This document shows, piece after piece, positions 59,600-64,000 of a stretch of DNA of 64,000 nt. Position numbers and translations under genes: made by a program. The DNA comes from Cupriavidus sp. MP-37 (GTDB lineage Bacteria > Pseudomonadota > Gammaproteobacteria > Burkholderiales > Burkholderiaceae), in NCBI RefSeq assembly GCF_020618415.1, contig NZ_CP085345.1, positions 2,108,001-2,172,000 of the forward strand, in the 5' to 3' direction. The notes under the pieces were generated by a model. It worked only from the letters and a program-made list of their open reading frames with translations, was not told where the DNA came from and ran no database searches. Each line of letters starts with the position of its first letter. The stretch's first letter is position 1.

Positions 59600-62287
59600 A
59601 TGGCAGCAGCCGACCCAGCCACTTTCCGCAACGATGACAGCGATGCGCAGGAAACCGCCGAATGGCTGGATGCGCTCGACTCGGTGATCGCGTACGAGGG
59701 GCCGGAGCGCGCGCACTACCTGATCGAGCGGCTGATCGAGCGGGCGCATGGTGCCGGCATCTACTTGCCATTCAGCGCCAACACCGCTTACCTGAATACC
59801 ATTCCCGTGGAAGTACAGGCGCGCAGCCCTGGCAACCAGGAACTTGAGCATCGGATCCGCTCCTACATCCGCTGGAACGCGATCGCACTGGTGTTGCGTG
59901 CGGCACGCGATACCAATGTCGGCGGGCACATCGCCAGCTTTGCCTCCGCCGCCACCCTGTACGAGATCGGCTTCAACCATTTCTGGCATGCGCCGTCCGA
60001 CGGCCATGGCGGCGATCTGGTGTTCTTCCAGGGGCATTCCGCGCCGGGCTTCTACGCGCGTGCTTTTCTGGAAGGGCGGTTGACCGTGGAGCAAATGGAC
60101 AACTTCCGCCAGGAAGTCGATGGCAAGGGCATCTCGTCCTATCCGCACCCGTGGCTGATGCCCGATTTCTGGCAGTTCCCCACCGTGTCGATGGGCCTGG
60201 CGCCGATCATGGGCATCTACCAGGCGCGCTTCATGAAGTATCTGCAAGACCGAGGCTTCGGCCAGCATGACGGGCGCAAGGTGTGGGTCTTCTGCGGCGA
60301 CGGCGAGATGGACGAGCCGGAATCGCGCGGCGCGCTGGGCATGGCCGGGCGCGAGCAGCTGGACAACCTGGTCTTCGTCATCAACTGCAACTTGCAGCGC
60401 CTGGACGGACCGGTGCGCGGCAACGGCAAGATCATCCAGGAGCTGGAGTCGGAATTCCGCGGCGCGGGCTGGAACGTGATCAAGGTGGTGTGGGGCAGCA
60501 AGTGGGATGCGCTGCTGGCGCGCGACCGCGCCGGCATCCTGGCGCGCCGCATGATGGAATGTGTCGATGGGGACTACCAGACCTTCAAGTCGAAGGACGG
60601 CGCTTACGTGCGCGAGCACTTCTTCAATACGCCCGAACTCAAGGCGCTGGTGGCCGACTGGTCCGACGACGACATCTGGGCATTGAACCGCGGCGGCCAT
60701 GACCCGCACAAGGTGTACGCGGCCTACCGGGCTGCCAGCGAGCACCGCGGCCAGCCCACCGTGATCCTGGCCAAGACCATCAAGGGCTATGGCATGGGCG
60801 AGGCCGGCGAAGCACAGAACATTACCCACCAGCAGAAGAGCATGCGGGTGGAGGCACTGATGCACTTCCGCGACCGTTTCGGGCTGCCGCTCACGGACCA
60901 GCAGCTCGACCAGCTGCCCTATCTGAGCTTCGAGGAGGGCTCGCGCGAGCATGCCTACCTCCATGAGCGCCGCCAGGCGCTGGGGGGCTACCTGCCGGCG
61001 CGGCGCCGGCGCGGGCCGTCACTGCCGGTGCCGCCACTGTCGGCGTTCGAGGCCCAGCTCAAGGCCAGCGGCGAGGGCCGCGAGTTCTCCACGGCGATGA
61101 GCTTCGTGCGCATCCTCAATACGCTGCTGCGCGACAAGGCGCTGGGCCGGCGCATCGTTCCCATCGTGTCCGATGAATCGCGCACCTTTGGCATGGAAGG
61201 GCTGTTCCGCCAGATCGGCATCTGGTCGCAGCAAGGGCAGACCTACACGCCGCAAGATGCCTCGCAGCTGAGCTTCTACAAGGAATCCAAAGACGGCCAG
61301 ATCCTGCAGGAAGGGATCAACGAGGCCGGCGCCATGGCCGACTGGATCGCCGCCGCTACGTCCTACTCGACGCATGGCGAGCCGATGATCCCGTTCTTCA
61401 TCTTCTATTCGATCTTCGGCTTCCAGCGCTTTGGCGACCTCGCCTGGGCCGCCGGGGACCAGCGTGCGCGCGGCTTCCTGCTGGGCGGCACGGCGGGGCG
61501 CACGACGCTGAATGGCGAGGGGCTGCAGCACGAGGACGGGCACAGCCTGGTGTGGGGCGGCACCATTCCCAACTGCATCAGCTACGACCCGACTTTCGCC
61601 TACGAGCTGGCGGTGATCATCCAGGACGGCCTGCGCCGCATGGTGCAGGACCAGGAGGATGTGTATTACTACATCACCGTGATGAACGAGAACTACGAGC
61701 ACCCGGCGATGCCCGAGGGCGCGGAAAGCGACATCCTCAAGGGCATGTACCTGTTCCGCCGAGGCGGCAATGACGGCGAGGCCTCGGGCGAACCGCGCGT
61801 GCAACTGCTTGGTGCCGGCACCATTTTCCGCGAAGTGATTGCCGCAGCGGAACTGCTGCAGCGGGACTGGGGTGTGCAGTCGGACCTGTGGGGCTGCCCC
61901 AGCTTCACGGAGCTGGCACGCGAGGGCAATGCGGTGGCGCGCTGGAACCTGTTGCATCCGGACGAGCCCGCGCGGCGCTCGCATGTCGAGCAGTGCCTGG
62001 CACCGATGCCGGGACCGGTCATTGCGGCGACCGACTACGTACGCGCGCTGGCCGACCAGATCCGGCCATTCGTGCCGCGCCGGTACGCGGTGCTGGGTAC
62101 CGATGGCTATGGGCGATCGGATACCCGCGAGCAGTTGCGGCATTTCTTCGAGGTGGACCGCCACTGGATCGCGGTGACGGCGCTGAAGGCGCTGGCGGAT
62201 GAAGGCACGCTGGACGCGGGCGTCGTCGCGCAGGCGCTGAAGAAGTACGGGTTGGATCCGGACAAGCCGTACCCGCTGCATGCCTGA
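59600..62287 (+). CDS. aceE: Pyruvate dehydrogenase E1 component, homodimeric type
   Basis: 895 residues, normal for AceE. N-terminal start DAQETAEWLDALDSVIAYEG and then the transketolase-like body: GGHIASFASAATLYEIGFNH, FFQGHSAPGFYARAFLEGRL, the thiamine-diphosphate motif VFCGDGEMDEPESRGALG with NLVFVINCNLQRLDGPVRGN, TIKGYGMGEAGEAQNITHQQ, the pyrimidine-domain RIVPIVSDESRTFGMEGLFR, and GYGRSDTREQLRHFFEVDRH near the end. It decarboxylates pyruvate and acetylates the E2 lipoyl groups. No aceF or lpd gene follows, so it is an orphan E1 copy. GAGG-rich bases near 59585 serve as ribosome site. A bidirectional hairpin follows the stop. Confidence 0.97.
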   Translation: MAAADPATFRNDDSDAQETAEWLDALDSVIAYEGPERAHYLIERLIERAHGAGIYLPFSANTAYLNTIPVEVQARSPGNQELEHRIRSYIRWNAIALVLRAARDTNVGGHIASFASAATLYEIGFNHFWHAPSDGHGGDLVFFQGHSAPGFYARAFLEGRLTVEQMDNFRQEVDGKGISSYPHPWLMPDFWQFPTVSMGLAPIMGIYQARFMKYLQDRGFGQHDGRKVWVFCGDGEMDEPESRGALGMAGREQLDNLVFVINCNLQRLDGPVRGNGKIIQELESEFRGAGWNVIKVVWGSKWDALLARDRAGILARRMMECVDGDYQTFKSKDGAYVREHFFNTPELKALVADWSDDDIWALNRGGHDPHKVYAAYRAASEHRGQPTVILAKTIKGYGMGEAGEAQNITHQQKSMRVEALMHFRDRFGLPLTDQQLDQLPYLSFEEGSREHAYLHERRQALGGYLPARRRRGPSLPVPPLSAFEAQLKASGEGREFSTAMSFVRILNTLLRDKALGRRIVPIVSDESRTFGMEGLFRQIGIWSQQGQTYTPQDASQLSFYKESKDGQILQEGINEAGAMADWIAAATSYSTHGEPMIPFFIFYSIFGFQRFGDLAWAAGDQRARGFLLGGTAGRTTLNGEGLQHEDGHSLVWGGTIPNCISYDPTFAYELAVIIQDGLRRMVQDQEDVYYYITVMNENYEHPAMPEGAESDILKGMYLFRRGGNDGEASGEPRVQLLGAGTIFREVIAAAELLQRDWGVQSDLWGCPSFTELAREGNAVARWNLLHPDEPARRSHVEQCLAPMPGPVIAATDYVRALADQIRPFVPRRYAVLGTDGYGRSDTREQLRHFFEVDRHWIAVTALKALADEGTLDAGVVAQALKKYGLDPDKPYPLHA

Positions 62288-62300
62288 CACGCGCAAAGGC

Positions 62301-62330
62301 GCCGCGCTGCCGGTTCAGGCCGGCAGCGGC
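62301..62330. terminator. Hairpin between convergent aceE and lipoprotein genes
   Basis: Arms GCCGCGCTGCCGG and CCGGCAGCGGC pair over 11 bp with a 2-base bulge and a 6-base loop. It fills the 44-bp gap and can serve both strands. Confidence 0.55.
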
Positions 62331-62331
62331 C

Positions 62332-63195
62332 CTACTCAATTTCCACCACATCGACAACCTGCTGCTGATTCCCGTAGCGAACTTCCTGACGCATGACGAA
62401 TCGCCGGGCGGGGCAATACCAGTCGGTCATGTCGAGCACCGTCGGCTCTAGCTGGATATCCGTATCGACCAGCCGAAAGCTGCCAGGATCAACGAACTTC
62501 GTATATCGGATCGGCCAGCAGAGAAGTGTGCCGGTGGCAAGCTGCAACCGCTGCAACCGACCTACTGTCCGCTCAGACAGGGTCAGGCGCACATTCGAAC
62601 CAACGAAATCCGACACCTTGGTGCCGGTGCGCCGATCGACGATTCGAAAATCATAGCGGGATACAAAGGTCTCGGCGGGAAGAATCTGCCCCTCGACCAG
62701 CGCTGGGGGATACAGCAGCAGTCCGTTCGAGTTCGTATTCATTTCGCCAATCAATTCCGTGTACTGGCCGTAGGCCTGAACACGGGCATTCAGACTGCGC
62801 ACGATGGGCTGACCGGAGCGTTCGTCAATCACCAGCCGGTGACGCTGCACGGTCTCGACGGGTGGCCCCATCAAGCGCCGCAGGGCAGACTTGGAATAGA
62901 TGTCCAGATCGAGCGAACATAGGTCGCGCTCGACATCGTTGACGTTCCGGAAGAAGGCCAGCGTCGTCATCGGCATCAAGCCATCCGCCTCGAAACGGAT
63001 CCTGCCGCCGTCGTGAATATAGGGCGCATCGCATATCTGACCGGCGTATGCCTGGTGCGGCGCGCATCCGAACAGGCCACCTGCGGCAACCCAGGCAGCC
63101 GCAAGCGGTCGCCAAGGTGGCTTGACGCGGCGTGCCCACCTTCCCGGCAATTGAGCGGTCCCTCCGAAAAGCCGTGGGCCAAGTGTGAGATGCAT
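62332..63195 (-). CDS. Putative lipoprotein of unknown function
   Basis: 287 residues from ATG 63195-63193; a TTG 12 codons upstream also opens the frame. A lipobox-like end of the signal sequence, GGLFGC with Cys44, follows a basic, Trp-containing lead and the hydrophobic stretch PLAAAWVAAGGLF, so the mature protein is probably lipid-anchored. The body (DAPYIHDGGRIRFEADGLMP, FVSRYDFRIVDRRTGTKVSD, DMTDWYCPARRFVMRQEVRY) was not assigned to a family. It lies downstream of the MetA-type outer-membrane protein gene on the same strand, so the two may be co-expressed. Confidence 0.72.
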   Translation of the reverse strand: MHLTLGPRLFGGTAQLPGRWARRVKPPWRPLAAAWVAAGGLFGCAPHQAYAGQICDAPYIHDGGRIRFEADGLMPMTTLAFFRNVNDVERDLCSLDLDIYSKSALRRLMGPPVETVQRHRLVIDERSGQPIVRSLNARVQAYGQYTELIGEMNTNSNGLLLYPPALVEGQILPAETFVSRYDFRIVDRRTGTKVSDFVGSNVRLTLSERTVGRLQRLQLATGTLLCWPIRYTKFVDPGSFRLVDTDIQLEPTVLDMTDWYCPARRFVMRQEVRYGNQQQVVDVVEIE

Positions 63196-63337
63196 ATTGA
63201 GAGCCGTAGAACCGATGGCCGGTTGCTCCAACCGGGGCGCTGCGTCTGGCGACGACGGATCCAGTTTAGATCGTGATCATGGCGAGATAGCTGTATCGCC
63301 AGCGATCTCTATGGAAGGTTGCCCCTGAGCCCCGGGT

Positions 63338-64000
63338 TCATAGTGGCGCCAACACCCGCAAGACGACCTTGCTGCCTTCGGGGCGATTTCTCGCGCCCCA
63401 TTCCTTGTACGCGTTCAGCAACACCTGCCAGCCATCGCCCTGCACCAGGATTCCCGGCCCTGCGCCGAATACGCGCTCGCGCGAATCGGCCTGGCGGATG
63501 CCATCGATGCGGTCCTCGCCGAGCTGCTCCAGCATATATCCCGCAACGCCCACTCTCCAGCGCTTCGAGATCGCATAGGAAGCGGAAAGGTTCAGCGACA
63601 GAGCGTCGCCGGGCTGGACCGATCCGGCCACCAGTGAGGCGGGAGGTCGCGTGTTCTTGCCGCTCCATTGGTAGTTGAACCTGCCGCTGACCTCCAGCTT
63701 GTCAGTCGGCATGACGGTGAAGGCATAGTGCGGCGTCACCGTCCAGAGATTGCTGCCAGCGTTTGCCAGACGATTGGGATCGTACTGTCCGGTCGGCGCC
63801 GAGAGCAGCAGATTGAACCGCTGGAAGAACGGCATCCCAAACAGCGTCTGGCCGGACCACTGGACAATGAACGGGCTGAACTGGATATCGCCGGCCGCGA
63901 AGTTGTGATCGGCTGTACCCGGCCCTGGTCGGACATTGGCATACACGAGCGGCAGCAGCACCTCGGCGCCCACGTTGCCGCCGAGCAGCTTGATGTCGGG
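63338..64000 (-). CDS. MetA-pathway (phenol degradation) outer-membrane family protein, partial
   Basis: Partial gene: the N-terminus lies beyond the end of the window, and about 220 C-terminal residues are visible. The frame continues without a stop to base 64000 (DIKLLGGNVGAEVLLPLVYA before the internal GTG at 63973). Recognisable features are repeated amphipathic beta strands: IVQWSGQTLFGMPFFQRFNL, APTGQYDPNRLANAGSN, SLNLSASYAISKRWRVGVAG, GDGWQVLLNAYKEWGARNRP, as in the MetA-type transporter/porin family found next to aromatic catabolic genes. The usual final strand is present, LRVLAPL. The role is inferred from the family only. Confidence 0.78.
   Translation of the reverse strand, partial: PDIKLLGGNVGAEVLLPLVYANVRPGPGTADHNFAAGDIQFSPFIVQWSGQTLFGMPFFQRFNLLLSAPTGQYDPNRLANAGSNLWTVTPHYAFTVMPTDKLEVSGRFNYQWSGKNTRPPASLVAGSVQPGDALSLNLSASYAISKRWRVGVAGYMLEQLGEDRIDGIRQADSRERVFGAGPGILVQGDGWQVLLNAYKEWGARNRPEGSKVVLRVLAPL

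Noticed and set aside
1-64000. tRNA, rRNA, CRISPR arrays, complete insertion sequences or prophage genes
   Set aside because: Intergenic gaps were read for cloverleaf ends, regularly spaced repeats and terminal inverted repeats; none was convincing.

Overview
The window is high-GC DNA (roughly two thirds G+C) with beta-proteobacterial gene content. It has a Bug-type (TctC) tricarboxylate receptor, a PHB-depolymerase-family esterase, a homodimeric AceE, BvgS/RcsC-like hybrid kinases, many LysR regulators and a classical Burkholderiales porin. Together these point to Burkholderiaceae, most likely Cupriavidus or a close relative, and to an accessory-rich replicon or region. This assignment is inference from family content. 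No rRNA, tRNA, CRISPR array or complete insertion sequence was seen.

Layout. 1-4 kb: an MHS-type MFS transporter (cut by the window start), an M20 amidohydrolase, a divergent LysR regulator with a perfect 19-bp dyad between them, and a flavodoxin-family quinone reductase. 4-10 kb: a TonB-dependent receptor, an MdtD-like exporter and a trehalase. 9.9-15.3 kb: a siderophore receptor plus periplasmic binding protein behind a Fur-like box, divergent from a CpxR/CpxA-like two-component pair. 15.4-28.4 kb: a chaperone-usher fimbrial operon (pilin, chaperone, usher) followed by two tripartite hybrid kinases (HK-REC-HPt) and two RcsB-like response regulators, one with a degenerate receiver. 28.6-34.8 kb: a small membrane protein, a DUF1326/DUF2182 pair, an EmrB-like exporter with its MarR regulator, a third RcsB-like regulator and a LysR regulator. 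34.8-41.1 kb: an AT-richer gene-poor stretch with an orphan IS3-type OrfA, three secreted proteins (one small, DUF3300, DUF2950), a PHB-depolymerase-family esterase, a TetR regulator, and a tiny secreted repeat protein behind a perfect 15-bp palindrome.

41.2-59.4 kb is one large catabolic island: citryl-CoA lyase-like protein, CaiC-like acyl-CoA ligase and intradiol ring-cleavage dioxygenase; IclR and LysR regulators; then a CaiB-type CoA-transferase, HMG-CoA-lyase-like protein, LeuC/LeuD-like hydro-lyase, Bug receptor, 3-hydroxyisobutyrate-dehydrogenase-like enzyme, a full branched-chain-type ABC transporter, an NTF2-like protein, a porin and a YciI-like protein. The set suggests import of an aromatic or polycarboxylic acid, ring cleavage, hydration, CoA activation and carbon-carbon cleavage to central metabolites. 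It does not match a standard beta-ketoadipate or hydroxyquinol route, because no cycloisomerase or maleylacetate reductase is present. It is the best candidate here for an undescribed pathway.

59.6-64 kb: an orphan pyruvate dehydrogenase E1 (aceE), a lipoprotein, and a partial MetA-type outer-membrane protein cut by the window end.

The second notable system is the fimbrial/phosphorelay island. Closely related 14-bp dyads (TAAGGCTTGCCTGA, TAAGGAATACCTTA, TCAGGCTTGGCTGA) lie in front of the pilin gene, the first regulator and the second regulator. The first directly abuts a predicted -35 element. Because all three LuxR-type regulators in the window carry an RcsB-like recognition helix, these may be the binding sites of an Rcs/Bvg-like circuit that controls its own genes and the fimbriae.
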